Positions 10,895 to 22,221 of a stretch of DNA of 64,000 nucleotides are shown piece by piece; position 1 is the stretch's first letter; every line of letters starts with the position of its first letter. The notes under the pieces are model-generated. The model had not been told where the DNA came from. It did no database searches and saw nothing but the letters and a program-made list of their open reading frames with translations. The DNA is from Aldrovandia affinis (taxonomy: Eukaryota; Chordata; Actinopteri; Notacanthiformes; Halosauridae), in the NCBI GenBank assembly GCA_029706075.1, contig JAINUG010000389.1, forward strand, positions 305,001 to 369,000, read 5' to 3'. The translations under genes and the position numbers were made by a program.

Positions 10895-11330
10895 TAGACA
10901 TGTGTACTCCCTGCCTGAAGATGTACATTTACCCCTGCTTCCCCCGTGGCCCAGTGACCCCCGACCCCTCCCCCTGCCCCCCCCGCTCACTGGTCGTATC
11001 CCACAATGCCCCTCTCCCTGCCTTTCTGAAGCCCCCCGCACCCCTAGCTGTCTCCACCGCGTCTGGATTGGATGGAAAAAACGTCAGAGGCGAGGCGAAT
11101 CGGAGGCCAGGATTGTGACAGGCCTCCATGCATTGCAGTGCACTCCTCCCTCCACACAGCGGCGCCAGCGAGAGTTTTCCCATATGTCCTGAGCATGCAC
11201 TGTTATACCCACTGTCCCCACCTTCTCCTCTGCACCAGTGCTGTTCTCTCCTGCCCTTTGGAAGGGTCGCAGGGTGTGCTGCTTTTTCGTTGTTACCCAG
11301 CGCTTAATTTATCAATTAAATCTGCTGTTC
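10895..11330 (+). other. Post-stop block conserved between duplicates, possible 3' UTR exon
   Basis: Follows a polypyrimidine run and an acceptor-like CTCTCTTCTCAG. It matches 38,240-38,650 of copy B almost base for base. The two copies differ by a one-base indel in a C-run and so cannot share one reading frame, which argues against coding use. A donor overlaps the scn2b stop (8913), so this block could be a spliced 3' UTR exon. Confidence 0.4.
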
Positions 11331-11332
11331 AG

Positions 11333-11693
11333 GAGCCTCCGATAGCGTAGCGGTCTAACACACCCATGTTGGCTGGTCCTTTATGGGTGTGAGCTCTCGA
11401 CTGTACCAGACCAGCCCTGGTGGGGAGCCTTGATTGGGGGCGGCGTTTGGCTGTCTGCCCCAGGGGGAAGTGGGAGGGAGAGCTGGCACGAGCTCGCCGA
11501 GGAGCGGTAGGACGACCTCGTAAACAGGGGTTGGTGAGTTCCGTCTCGGAGGAGGCGAACGTTGCCTTGTAGTATTAGCTTGTCCCGTGGAGGTGGATGG
11601 CGAGTTCGTGGGCGAGGGTAAATCGAAAAGAAATAGAGGGTATAATTGGCTACCAAATGGGGAGAAAAAGCGGGGGGGAAATCTGAAAAAAAG
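11333..11693 (+). mobile_element. tRNA-derived SINE inside an older MITE remnant
   Basis: Bounded by target duplications CTGCTGTTCAG at 11,322-11,332 and 11,694-11,704. Head GATAGCGTAGCGGTCTA is box A-like. The body shares GGGGAGCCTTGATTGGGGGC and the end TAATTGGCTACCAAATGGGG with other SINEs here. It interrupts a decayed hAT-type MITE (about 11,285-11,775) of the same family as 57,164-57,370. The same insertion is in copy B (38,655-39,021), so it predates the duplication. Confidence 0.85.
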
Positions 11694-12124
11694 CTGCTGT
11701 TCAGTTTAACTCACGTCACCTTGGTTTCTTGGGTCTAAGCTGGTCGACAGCTTTAAGGTAAAAACGAAACTCCAGCCACACTGCAGCTCTGCAAAGGGCA
11801 AGGGAGAATACCACAGATCTACACTACACTACACTATAGTCATCTGTAGGATCTTAGATCTGTTCCCTGTCAGTATGCTGTCAGTATGATTGTGTCCATG
11901 GCAGTAACAGCTGTCATAGAAACTGCTCTGCTTTTGGGGGTCTGCGTCGTAGGGTTCCTGTGCAGAAGTTTCTTCTGCTGGGTGTGTTTAGGAAAGAGGA
12001 AGTATTTTAGTGTGGGACCACTTCCTGTGTTTAATCTCTCCTGTTTAATCTGCACCTCTCACTAGCCAGGCATGTGGAGGGAGAGAGGGCTCTTTTGACT
12101 TCCTCGAAGACAGCTAGTATGTAT

Positions 12125-12128
12125 GTGT

Positions 12129-12208
<80 letters not shown>

Positions 12209-12288
12209 TGTGTGTATGTGTTTGTAAGAGAGAGAGAGTGTGTGTGTGTGTGTGTGTGTGGTGTGTGTGTGTGTGAGTGTGTTTGTAT
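12125..12288. repeat. (GT)n/(GA)n microsatellite
   Basis: Alternating TG runs with GAGAGAGAG interruptions, the target of the LTR element that follows; the same repeat type resumes at 17,535. Confidence 0.95.
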
Positions 12289-12902
12289 TGTGGTGTCCCC
12301 AGGGGTTGGGCGACACTCACGGACCTTTCAGAGGGTGTAGGCAAGTGTACGAACACGGAGGAGGCAGTAATATCAGCAAAAATGATGATTTATTGAATTT
12401 ATTGGGTCTTTTGGGGAATACAAACACAAAGTCCACAATCCTTGTCTCTTTGTCAATGTCCGTAATCCAAATCCAAAATCCAGGTCCAAGTTCCGTAATC
12501 CAGTCCGTAATCCAATTCCAAGCAATCCAATTTCAAACACAAAAAAACAAACACTTTCCAACACTCTCTTTCAAAATTCTCTCTCTCAAAACTCTCTCTC
12601 CCAAAACTCTCTCTCTCAAAACTCTCTCTCAAAACTCTCTCTCAAAACACTCTCTTCAAAACACTCTCTTCAAAACACTCTCTTCACACCACTCCTTCCC
12701 ACGCACGTTCCGACTCCTCCCTCCAGGTGCTGGGAGCGAGTCCTTTAAATAGGCCTTGCAATGGCCTTCAGCTGGTCGTTAGCTCCCCATGCCTGACTTC
12801 GTTCAGGTGTTGCGGTGGCATGCTGGGAAATGTAGTGAAAATGGCTGCCATGTGTTGGAGGCCAGGCAGCCATTTTCTGGTGCAACCCTTTGGGCTGCCA
12901 CA
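12289..12902 (-). repeat. 3' LTR of the coiled-coil element
   Basis: 614 bp with perfect terminal inverted TGTGG/CCACA. Contains an array of CTCTCTCAAAA units, one or more units longer than in the other LTR, and TTTAAATAGG as a possible TATA-like element on the plus strand. Confidence 0.88.
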
Positions 12903-13499
12903 CACCCTCCTCCTCAGCTCTGACCTCGGGAGGGCTGAGCGGCCTATGTCCAGCGGCCACCAGGAGGTCCCCCTCTCCAGGTCCACTCAGGAAGTGTCCC
13001 CCTGGGTCAAACGTCCAGAATCCCCAGTCTCCGGTTGCCTGAAAAAGCATCTGCAAGCCGTTAGGAAATGGCGAAAGTTGCTCACCTTGTCTGCCACCAC
13101 CTGGCCATAGGTGGGTACTGGCTCTGTGGTCCACGGACGGAATGGTTACCGCTCTTGCGCTGGTCCTCACCAGCCCTCCATGGCTCCTCCAGCGAACCCT
13201 GTGCAGCATTTCCTTCCTTAGTCCGTTCTCTGGCTTTTTCTTCCACGTCCCTTTTCCTTTCAGGGGGTCAGGTGGGGTAACTGGGGAAAACATGCTCTTC
13301 ACCACACGGTTAATTCTCCCTTTGTCTTTCTTTGTCCTTCTGGCCTCTCTGCTCCATAAATGGTTGTTACAGTTAATCCTTTTAATTTTACTTCCGTTCT
13401 TTTCTGAGTTTCTTTTCCAGTGAGTATTACTGATTTCCACTCTTCTTCTCAGTCTTTTCAATTTTAGTGAGGGAGATGGACTCACCACATCAGGAGATG

Positions 13500-15165
13500 G
13501 TTGGGTGTCCCACCTGACCTCAGCCATCGCCAAGAGGCTTTCCTCCATGCTATGGTCCCCCCATTGCTCCTCCTCCACAAACTGCTCCTCCAGTTCCCCT
13601 CCAAGGTTCGGCAGGCTGAGGGGGACTGAGGACCATCGATCCCACTCTGACTCTGTCTGGTCATCATCTCCTGCTGGCTCTACTGGCTGCGAGATCTCCA
13701 CCTGGGTGCAAAAATCTTTCCTGACCGAACACATTTTACCCATTCGAGTTCTGCACTCACCCCTTCCAGTCGGTCTTGTAGGTCCAGCAGTGTGTCGGTT
13801 TGTATTTTTAATACTTTCCTAAATAAATTCTCTGTGGCCTGCTGCTGGGCTTCTATCTCCGCCATCTTCCCCTGAAGCTGTGCGGTCTGCTCCAGCTGCA
13901 GCTTCTGGACCTGCTCCTGGTGCTCCAGCGCACTCTTCTCCGCCGTCTCCTCCGCTTCCTTGAGTCTGCGCTCAAACCATCCCTTGGTGCCCTCCATGGA
14001 CTGGATTTGAGCCTGCAGCTCCTCCTTGTGCCGCAACTTCTCCTGCGCCACATCGATGGCCAGCTCGTCCAGCATGGCCTTGCACTTGTCCGCCGTCTTC
14101 CAGGTCTCCTCCAGCTCCTGCTGGAGTTTGTCCTTCTCTTGGCCCCGTTCAGTCAGCTGCTCCAGGAGCCGGCTGTTGGCGCGGTTCACCTCCTGCAGCT
14201 GGGAGCTGACGTCATCTCTCTGGGCCAGGAGCTTCTCCTGCTCGGTCTGCCTCTGCTGCAGCTCCACGTTCAGCGCCATGGTCTGGTCCGCAGCACGTTC
14301 ATCTCCTGCGTCTTCACGGTCTGGATCCGTTCTAGCGCGGCTAGGTTAGTCCGGAGAGCATCGTTCTCAGTCAGGATACTCTCCACCTGCTCCACTCGGC
14401 ACCGGAGTTGCTCCGCCTCGGACGCCTGGTTCTCCGCTGCTTTCCTTAGCTCTGCCTCCTTCTGGGCGAGCCTGGTCTGGACATCCTCCAAGGCCCTGGC
14501 ATATTCATCTGTGGCCTGGTCCTGGGACTCCTGCATGTCCAGACACTGTCGCTGCTCATTCTCACGCATCTGGGTTAGGTTTCTCACCTGCTCTTGGAGC
14601 GCCAGGTTGTGGGACTCTACACGCCTCATCTCATCACCAAGGGATGCCTTCTCCTTTTCCATCTCCCCAGCCATGATTCCCAGCACTCTCAGGGAGTCCA
14701 TGTGGTGCTCCTCTCGCAGTTGCCCCACTGCCAGCAGGTGGCGCTCCTCTGAGGTGCTCAACTCCACCTTTGCCTTGCACAGCTCAATCTGGGCACTCTG
14801 CTTCAGCTGTTGGACCTCACGGAGGGTGACTCGCCATTGGTCCTCCACCATGGCCGCCCGTCTCTGGTTCTTCACCAGGTCCTCCCTCTGGTCCCGACAA
14901 CATTGCTCCAATTTCTTGATCTCATCCGCTTTGCCCCTGATCACCACTTGTGCCTCTCCTAACTCCGCCTCTAAGCCAGCACACTTGTCTGCGACAGTTC
15001 TATGCTGCTTTTGCGGCTTACCCGGGACATTTTCGCTCTTCTCCCTAGGGGCACCACAGAGCAGGAGTGGCCATCCTTCTTTAGGACTTTTTTCATCGGT
15101 CGTCCCTTCAGGGTTCTCAACACCCTCTCCATTTCACTGATGGCCTCAGCAACGTCAGGCGCCAT
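13500..15165 (-). pseudogene. Coiled-coil protein ORF of the LTR element, frameshifted
   Basis: Reads from an ATG at 15,165 (MAPDVAEAISEMERVLRTLK). There is a one-base shift in the A-run near 15,090, then a long frame to 14,270 and another one-base shift near 14,275, into a frame ending at 13,680. Together these give roughly 490 residues, almost all heptad-rich alpha-helical coiled coil (LQQELEETWKTADKCKAML is typical; also Q/E/L-rich stretches). An acidic and then basic segment (ESEWDRWSSVPLSLP; KRLRRRVEIS) may follow in another frame toward 13,400. No zinc knuckle or enzymatic motif. I do not recognise the protein; a gag-like structural role or a captured host coiled-coil gene are both possible. 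Confidence 0.65.
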
Positions 15166-15202
15166 TCCAGCCAAAAAGGAGCATTTGAGGGCTGGACTTG
15201 CT

Positions 15203-16724
15203 TTAACCCTCTGAGGTCCGTGCTAAGCTTTTAGATGTTTTTTGATTTTGGCATGGTCTGATATTTATCTCAATTTCATCAATTTAACACACACTTACTC
15301 CAACGTGTTTGATATTTTTATTTGAAGGACAATCACAGCTACATTTGTATGCCATCAATAGTTTGGTCAGTATCATATGCAGCTTGTAAATAGATCTACA
15401 AACACACAAGTTAAAAATAGTAAATTTTTCTGCTGTCACAAAAGTTGTGAAAGCACACACTAAACTATAGTGACGAATTGTTTTGCCAATGTGCGTTTGT
15501 TCATCAAGGTCTTGGTTATGTAAGGGGTGTGAAAACAGTTTAGCACATCTGAGATCTAAATAGCTAAAAACCTGTTTTTATCAGAACTGGTCACATTTAT
15601 TTCAGGCTGTGGGAGGGCTAAATGCTAAATACCTGAATATTCATTATTCATTGTCCACACCTCTAAGAACTGTCAGATGGGCCATCTCACTGGGCCATCA
15701 GTGTTATATTCTGAGTTCCTGTTCTGTTGTTTTTTGGCCTTTGTTTATTTTTCATTCAGTCCTTATTCATTATTCTTTATCCAGTATTGCATTTTCCCTG
15801 TTCTGTCACGTTCTGCTCCCTGTCTGTCCTTGTTCCGTTTATTTCGAGATCCACACCTTGTCTTGTCATGCACTTCGGGAGTTTATACTTTTCGGGGTTT
15901 TTCCGCCTTCGCTTATTATCTCGTTTTCTTCCTTCTTACTTTCTAGATTGCACTTTGTATATATTAGGTAGATGTGTATAGAACTAACCAACTAATCTAC
16001 TAACGTTAGGGATTTAGATTAAGTTACTAACACGCGGAATATGTTTGGCGTCACAAGACGCGGAATTCATATATTTTCACGAGTATTTGAAAACAAGCGA
16101 AATAAATAAATTTTAGGCTGTTTGAAAAGTATTCTTCCATAGATCTTGTGTGCATATTGCAATTTGTTACGTTGCAACACGCGGAATATGTAGTCACAAG
16201 ACGCGGAATTCATATATTGAATATATATACGAGTATTTGATAACATGGCAAATCAAATATAGTTACTTACTCTTCGTCAGTTATTGTCTTCGTCGCTTTT
16301 CATCAATACTCTCAAACACTGCAGCGCAGAAAATCTTTCCATCTTGAATAAAATTGTATGTCTGTATAAAATCTTGCTTCAAATTGTCGGGACAGTTTAT
16401 GTGTTTACGCCGGCGTTTTCCACATGGCCCCACGCCCCTCCCCACACACCTCGCCTAAACTCGCCCTAGTTACCATGTCAATAGAAGGGGACGTTACTAC
16501 CAGGTAAAAAGAGAGTAAAAGGCAAGGTTTACTTTTGGTCTAATTAACCTAATTTAAAAAATCCCATTTGATTTGCCAGTGCTCAAATCGGAAAGTCGCG
16601 ATTCTAAGGTTTCTGTCAATGTTTTTGCCGCGTGTGTATGATAAAATATCGCGAAGTTAGAAATAGTAATATACTTGTATTGCTGCTTGGATCGGCGCCG
16701 ATCCAGCCGACCTCAGGGGGTTAA
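15203..16724. mobile_element. Non-autonomous piggyBac-type element
   Basis: TTAA target sites at both ends (15,203-15,206 and 16,721-16,724) with inverted termini CCCTCTGAGGTC and, reversed, CCCCCTGAGGTC. No transposase frame. Inside are an LTR fragment (15,712-16,010) and a duplicated motif CACGCGGAATATGT / ACAAGACGCGGAATTCATAT (about 16,030-16,080 and 16,178-16,225). It sits 38 bp upstream of the coiled-coil ORF start, between that ORF and its LTR. Confidence 0.82.
15712..16010 (+). repeat. LTR fragment nested in the piggyBac element
   Basis: Matches, in opposite orientation, the solo LTR at 27,595-28,240 (shared CATGCACTTCGGGA, CTTATTATCTCGTTTT, CTTCCTTCTTACTTTCTA). Only one end of the LTR is present. 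Confidence 0.7.
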
Positions 16725-16928
16725 AGTAGACCTTGAGGGACCGTCGGTGCACTTTTTACAGGTGCTTGGGCCCCTCTGCCTCCAGCCAAGACTCCATGTT
16801 TGGATCCAGTGTCCAGTCCCCTTCCATAATCTGTATCGCTTTCAAAAATCAAAAATAAAAAATCCCACTCACTTGCACTACCTCCTCTTGCCTATAAGTG
16901 ATGCCCTCTGCCCGCATTCTCCACCATA

Positions 16929-17532
16929 TGTGGTGTCCCCAGGGGTTGGGCGACACTCACGGACCTTTCAGAGGGCGTAGGCAAGTGTACGAACACGGAG
17001 GAGGCAGTAATATCAGCAAAAATGATGATTTATTGAACGAACAAACACAAAACGCAGGGTGGGGTCTTTTGGGGAATACAAACACAAAGTCCACAATCCT
17101 TGTCTCTTTGTCAATGTCCGTAATCCAAATCCAAAATCCAGGTCCAAGTTCCGTAATCCAGTCCGTAATCCAATTCCAAGCAATCCAATTTCAAACACAA
17201 AAAAACAAACACTTTCCAACACTCTCTTTCAAAATTCTCTCTCCCAAAACTCTCTCTCCCAAAACTCTCTCTCTCAAAACTCTCTCTCAAAACTCTCTCT
17301 CAAAACTCTCTCTTCACACCACTCCTTCCCACGCACGTTCCGACTCCTCCCTCCAGGTGCTGGGAGCGAGTCCTTTAAATAGGCCTTGCAATGGCCTTCA
17401 GCTGGTCGTTAGCTCCCCATGCCTGACTTCGTTCAGGTGTTGCGGTGGCATGCTGGGAAATGTAGTGAAAATGGCTGCCATGTGTTGGAGGCCAGGCAGC
17501 CATTTTCTGGTGCAACCCTTTGGGCTGCCACA
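16929..17532 (-). repeat. 5' LTR of the coiled-coil element
   Basis: 604 bp, same ends as the partner LTR. Differences are mainly a 25-bp insertion near 17,037-17,062 and fewer CTCTCTCAAAA units, indicating a fairly young insertion. Confidence 0.88.
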
Positions 17533-17536
17533 GTAT

Positions 17537-17761
17537 GTATGTGTGTGTGAGAGAGTATGCGTGTGTGTGTGTGTGTGTGTGTGTGTTTGAGAGAGAGAGT
17601 GTGTGAGAGTGTGAGAGATGGGATGGGACTTTAGTGGATACATTCAGCACTTAACAGCACACGGTCATTGTCACTATACATACACACACACACACTCTCC
17701 CTCACACTCACTCTCACTCACACACACACACACACACCACACACTCTCCCTCACACTCACT

Positions 17762-17795
<34 letters not shown>

Positions 17796-17818
17796 ACACA
17801 CTCTCCCTCACACTCACT

Positions 17819-17849
<31 letters not shown>

Positions 17850-17972
17850 CACATATTCTCTCTCTCACACTCACATACACATACACACTCTCTCTCACAC
17901 ACACATACATACACACACACTCTCACACACACACACACCAGACACACACTCTCTCACACACATACACACACA

Positions 17973-18012
<40 letters not shown>
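17537..18012. repeat. (GT)n then (CA)n/(TC)n microsatellite cluster
   Basis: 17,537-17,620 is TG-rich, 17,681-18,012 is CA-rich with regularly spaced CACTCTCCCTCACACTCACT interruptions. Sequence matching copy B resumes right after (TATTACATGTAGTTGCATAC). Confidence 0.95.
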
Positions 18013-18014
<2 letters not shown>

Positions 18015-18439
18015 GCAAATGTATTACATGTAGTTGCATACACAGGTAAGAGAACTACAGGATGTGGCATTTTCACTATTATAGTTACCTGTGCAGATGA
18101 GCAGTGTGAGGGGGAGAGCAGGTTACCTGTGCAGGTGAGCAGTGTGAGGTGTCGATCGGAGAGCAGAACTCCTCTCACCCTTTAGAGACCAGAGGAGCAC
18201 TGGGGCACTGAAAGCTGCACGTCTCACCTGAATAGTCCAGGCCCATTGTGCTCCAGGGTTAGTGATCCACAATTATCACTGCCACAGAACACACGTCATA
18301 CTGTTCTAGTGTGATGCAGTCCGGCGCAGGAATATGATTCTGATCATAATCATCATCATCACTCTTTTGTGTGAGACTCCATTATTGATACACATACACC
18401 TGTTACAGCCCGGCGTTGGGGTTTCCAAAATATGAAAGA

Positions 18440-18645
18440 CTTTAAGAGCATAAGAATACATTATGACCAGAATGGGCGGTTCAGCCCATCTAGGCTCGTC
18501 ATGTCCTAATCTAAAGAGTATCTAGTACTGCATCTAGCCTGGACTTGAATAGCCCAAGTGTTTCTGCCTCTGCTACCTGACCTGGCAAGCTGTTCCAGGC
18601 ATTAACAGCTCTCTGTGTAAAGAAAAACTTCATAATATCCTAATA
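18440..18645 (-). mobile_element. CR1 LINE 3' end fragment
   Basis: Reverse complement of the 3' end of the element at 8060-8260 (GGGCGGTTCAGCCCATCTAG, CTGGACTTGAATAGCCCAAG). Shared with copy B at 39,838-40,000, so older than the duplication. Confidence 0.85.
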
Positions 18646-18716
18646 TCTTCAAGATATAGAGAGATAGTGCTGACCTTGGCTGCACATCGATGGAAAAATA
18701 AAATGGCCGTGCCTCC

Positions 18717-20062
18717 TACAGTTTTTTTCAACTGCTAACATGCTTTGGTCAAAACTGAAGTCGCATTTTCAAAACTCTTCACACAGTCAGCGAACCAGAA
18801 GTTTATGTGGACCAAACAATTAATCATTTTTCATTGCTTTCACACAAAATGCATTCACTGACCACATTTTCCAAAATCCATGAACTCTTTTCTCATTCAT
18901 ACTCCACCACCTGCAAAACATTATATATTTGCAGCACATTTTTCAAATGCTAACACACTGTTTTCAAAACTGTTAAAAACGCATTCAAAACAGAATTACG
19001 TCACAATGTGTGCAGCACTGTCCAATGATGGTTTGCTGTTACACAAACCACTCATTGGCCCCTACAATACAGAGAGGCTCATTTCTTTTCTGGATGACCT
19101 GCATAAATGACTTGTGCCAGCGGAGGAGAGAGGGGCAGGAAACTCCCCTACCTTCATTGTTGTGTGGGATAATGTGGCATTCCACCACTCTGCTGCAGTC
19201 ACAGACTGGTTTGCTGCACATCCCAGGATGTTAGTACTATTCCTGCCTCCATACTCCCCCTTCCTAAACCCCATAGAATAGTTTTCTCTGCGTGGAGGTG
19301 GAAGGTGTATGACCACCGTCCACATGACCAGATGTCCTTACTGGATGCCATGAATGTGGGGTGTGGAGACATTTATCCTAAAGACTGCCAGGGTTGGATT
19401 AGACATTCCAAAAGATACTTTCCAAGATGCATCGCCAGAGAAGACATAAGATGTGATGTTGATGAGAACTTGTGGCCAAATGCAGGGAGAGAGGGAGAAC
19501 TAGAACCCTCACAGTACTGTACAGTATGAGTGATTATACTATACATGTTTTTTTTTGTGATTATTAGTGCAGCCCTGGAATTTCAGGAAATTGCTATTTT
19601 TTGTTTCAACTTTTTATTTTTCACAAGTAAATTACTATATGCAGAGATATAGAAAAAATAAACGATATTGAAGCAAATTTCTGCATTTCTGATTCATTGT
19701 TGTTACATATACTTTAGTACAGTCAATAAAGTGAAAAGGTGTTATTCTTATTCTATAATGAAATACTGATTTATGTGAAAAATCATTCAAACTTAAAAGA
19801 TAAAAGTTCATAATTTATGTAATGCTCCCTGTTGTTAGTGTTTTTAGGTCAGTGTGTTATGAGTGACAATGTATACTTTCTGAGTGAGAATTGTTGCCTT
19901 ATTTTGAGACATGTATGAAGTGTTTTGGTGGTTTGAGTGAGTTTTGGAAGTGAGATGAACTGTTTGGCCAAGATGCATGTTGGCAATGCAGACTGTATGA
20001 AGAGTTTTGAAAAAGTGTCTTCAGTATTGACCGATGCTTGTTAGCAATTGAAAAAAACTGTA
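18717..20062 (+). mobile_element. Tc1/mariner-superfamily transposon, decayed
   Basis: Inverted ends ACAGTTTTTTTCAACTGCTA and (reversed) ACAGTTTTTTTCAATTGCTA next to TA at 18,717-18,718 and 20,061-20,062. Transposase remnants at about 19,000-19,530: PLIGPYNTERLISFLDDL, IVVWDNVAFHHS with an acidic residue, FLPPYSPFLNPIE with the final glutamate, then MSLLDAMNVGCGDI and DENLWPNAG. Frames shift at about 19,110 and 19,280, so it is inactive. Absent from copy B. Confidence 0.8.
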
Positions 20063-20385
20063 ATATAGTGCCCCAGTCTTTAATACCGGATACATTTCTA
20101 ATGAATAATGAAGGTGAATTTCTAATGGATAATGAAGGTACCCTCTCCCGGTTTTAAACGATTGCCTATCTGTTGTCGGGAACATTTCCCCCCTCTGTCT
20201 TTGTCTGCTACAGTATGTAAGTATTGATGTTGCATTAGCAACAGGAAGGGTTTAAGATGCGAGAGAGACAGACTTGAGACGCTGATGGGCGCAGGGCTGA
20301 CCTCTCTTTTAACGCAGTGCATGCAGAGGAGGCCGTCCTCACATCGGCTTGGTTTCCTCACGCTGTTGTAACACAACATTCTTTG

Positions 20386-20525
20386 TTTCTTTTCTTTTTT
20401 ACTACATTTTTTTTCTCCACTTTTTCTCCCAATTTAGTGGCCAGTTATGCCCTCTGTTTATTTCCATTTGGCCTCCCCGCACGAGTTCGCCGCTCGTCTC
20501 TACGAGGCAAGCTAATTCTCTGAGG
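20386..20525 (-). mobile_element. Truncated SINE fragment
   Basis: Carries the body end TTTCTCCCAATTTAGTGGCC and CCGCACGAGTTCGCCGCTCG, similar to the SINE bodies at 11.4 and 40.7 kb, without the tRNA-like head. Confidence 0.55.
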
Positions 20526-21494
20526 GCAGTGTTAAGCAATATATATGTGCTTATTATATGTAATTGTTATTTTTCAGTATGATGCTTCGTTCACCGCAAA
20601 GCTGGGATTGTAAACTGTATCCTTACAGCTGTGATGGCGACTGTGGTTTCTGTGGCAGCGGCGAGTGTTTCTCAATGCGGATGTTAACGTGTTTCCAAGC
20701 TATTAAGGCCGTTCCATTTGAAACAGTGCTGCTCCTCCACCTCGTTCCATTTGCACTCCAAATGGGTTTTATTCCAACTGTCACTTGTATACCGTAGCAA
20801 AAAAAAAAGAGGAATGTTTGGAGTCCGCCTGCCGGAAGGGGAAGAGAGGGAACTTAAATGGGATCTGGGCCACAGTCTGATTTCTGGCGTGTGAGGGATT
20901 GGTGTGTGACCTGTGTTGACTCATGGTGGTGGCCAGTGTGTTTGCTTCTCTGCTGCCTGTTCTCCAGTGTAGGCCTCAAAGCCTGGACCCACGGTACCTT
21001 TTGGGCCCAGGACCAAACTGCCAAACCTGGCTGTGTGTCTGCCTCTGGTCCCTGTTCTCCTCCACCAAGCTCCTTTGCTGTTCCAGAACGGCAGCATGCC
21101 TTTACACAATGTGCCGCCATTTTGTCTCTTTCTGACTCAGATGTAGCGTCATTATAACGCCACTGCGGTTTATTTCTGGATTTACTCAGTATTATATTCA
21201 ACATTTTCACTATTATTCATTTTCATTTGATGGATTATCATTTGTTTATCATTTGTTTATTCTTATCCTTTAAAAAAAAATCTGTCTTATAAGAGAGGGT
21301 CGTTTTCCTTATGTTAGGAGATCAGTTTCTTCAAAGCACCTTCAATTCGAAAAGTTTTACCCTTCTCAAAAAAAAAAAGTTACCAATCTCAGGACCCCAC
21401 ATAAGACACTGCCGAACACTGGCTCTCCTTCAGAGGGTTATTGCTAGATAGTAACCCTAGAGCTGGTAACTCTAACTCCAACTCTAACTCTAAC
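20526..21494. other. No gene seen; copy-A intergenic DNA
   Basis: Most of 20,930-21,400 matches 39,995-40,430 of copy B. Short open frames on both strands are not preserved between the copies. 21,460-21,500 is a degenerate CTAACTCTAAC repeat. Confidence 0.6.
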
Positions 21495-21502
21495 CCTAAG
21501 TG

Positions 21503-21813
21503 CAGTGGCGATTTTAGACCCTATTTAGGGGGGCTTTAGCTTGAGCTTTTTAGGCTTTAGGTCTTTCATCTCAGCCCCCCTGTGTGAGTGTTTCGACATT
21601 TTTCTAAAAAAACATTTTGAATGTCCATTTTTAAATATCACAGATAGAGAATGGTATTTCAATTTTGAGAGCGACCACCATTGTGATGTTTTTGTTTTGG
21701 GGAATGTAACAGTAAATTAATAAAACATTTAGGCTTGTGCCTTGCATGTGTACATCTCACATTCTCATTGGGGGCCGAGCCCCCCTAAAGGTAAAATCCT
21801 AGAATTGCCCCTG
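21503..21813. mobile_element. hAT-type MITE, 311 bp, with 8-bp target duplication
   Basis: Ends CAGTGGCGATTTTAGA and TCCTAGAATTGCCCCTG are imperfect inverted repeats. Exact CCTAAGTG flanks both sides (21,495-21,502 and 21,814-21,821). No coding capacity. Absent from copy B. Confidence 0.9.
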
Positions 21814-22221
21814 CCTAAGTGTAAGACAGCTGGAACGAGGGTTGGACGCTTTCCGTCGTTACTATGGGGACTCAGTCAAACCTTGCGGGAGTTGGATGTG
21901 GAAATGTGGAAAAATAGGGTTACTATCTTGCCACGACCCATTCAGAGAGAATCCAGTGCAGGAATACTGCAGGTGGGGGGGCAGCGCCAAAACAAACTCA
22001 CTGCCATGCTAAAATTGGCCTGCCCCCGACTTCTTTATATCTATAATATATACACTCTGTGGTAGTATCTAGTGTTCTCTGTACGTCTATTGTGCCTGCC
22101 CCTGCTTTATGGCCCTGACTGTGCGACCACAGTGTGGCCAGTGCTGCACAGCCTGTGTGGTGCACAGCAGTGGCCTGGTCTGTGTGCCCGACCTACATTT
22201 ATGTCTCCTTCCTCCCCAAAC

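Larger units (their letters stand above)
12289..17532 (-). mobile_element. Non-autonomous LTR retrotransposon with coiled-coil ORF
   Basis: Two near-identical direct repeats (12,289-12,902 and 16,929-17,532) begin TGTGGTGTCCCC and end GGCTGCCACA, flanked by GTAT at 12,285-12,288 and 17,533-17,536. A purine-rich tract (GAGGAGGGTG in antisense) abuts the left repeat. In antisense a candidate primer site TGGTGGAGAATGCGGGC, loosely like a tRNA-Ala 3' end, follows the right repeat. So the element reads on the minus strand. No protease, reverse transcriptase or integrase is present; the only long coding region is a coiled-coil ORF. Mobilisation would need enzymes in trans. Absent from copy B. Confidence 0.85.

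Noticed and set aside
10902..11192. Open frame after the scn2b-A stop as an extra coding exon
   Set aside because: Copy B has a one-base indel in the same block, so no shared protein is kept. Retained only as a possible 3' UTR exon.
13920..15140. 406-residue plus-strand open frame
   Set aside because: Exact antisense shadow of the coiled-coil ORF. Its Ser/Leu/Trp-rich composition is what antisense of Gln/Glu/Leu codons gives, and the minus product has a clear heptad pattern.
20854..21210. Overlapping open frames on both strands
   Set aside because: The matching region of copy B (39.95-40.25 kb) does not keep either frame, so they are chance.
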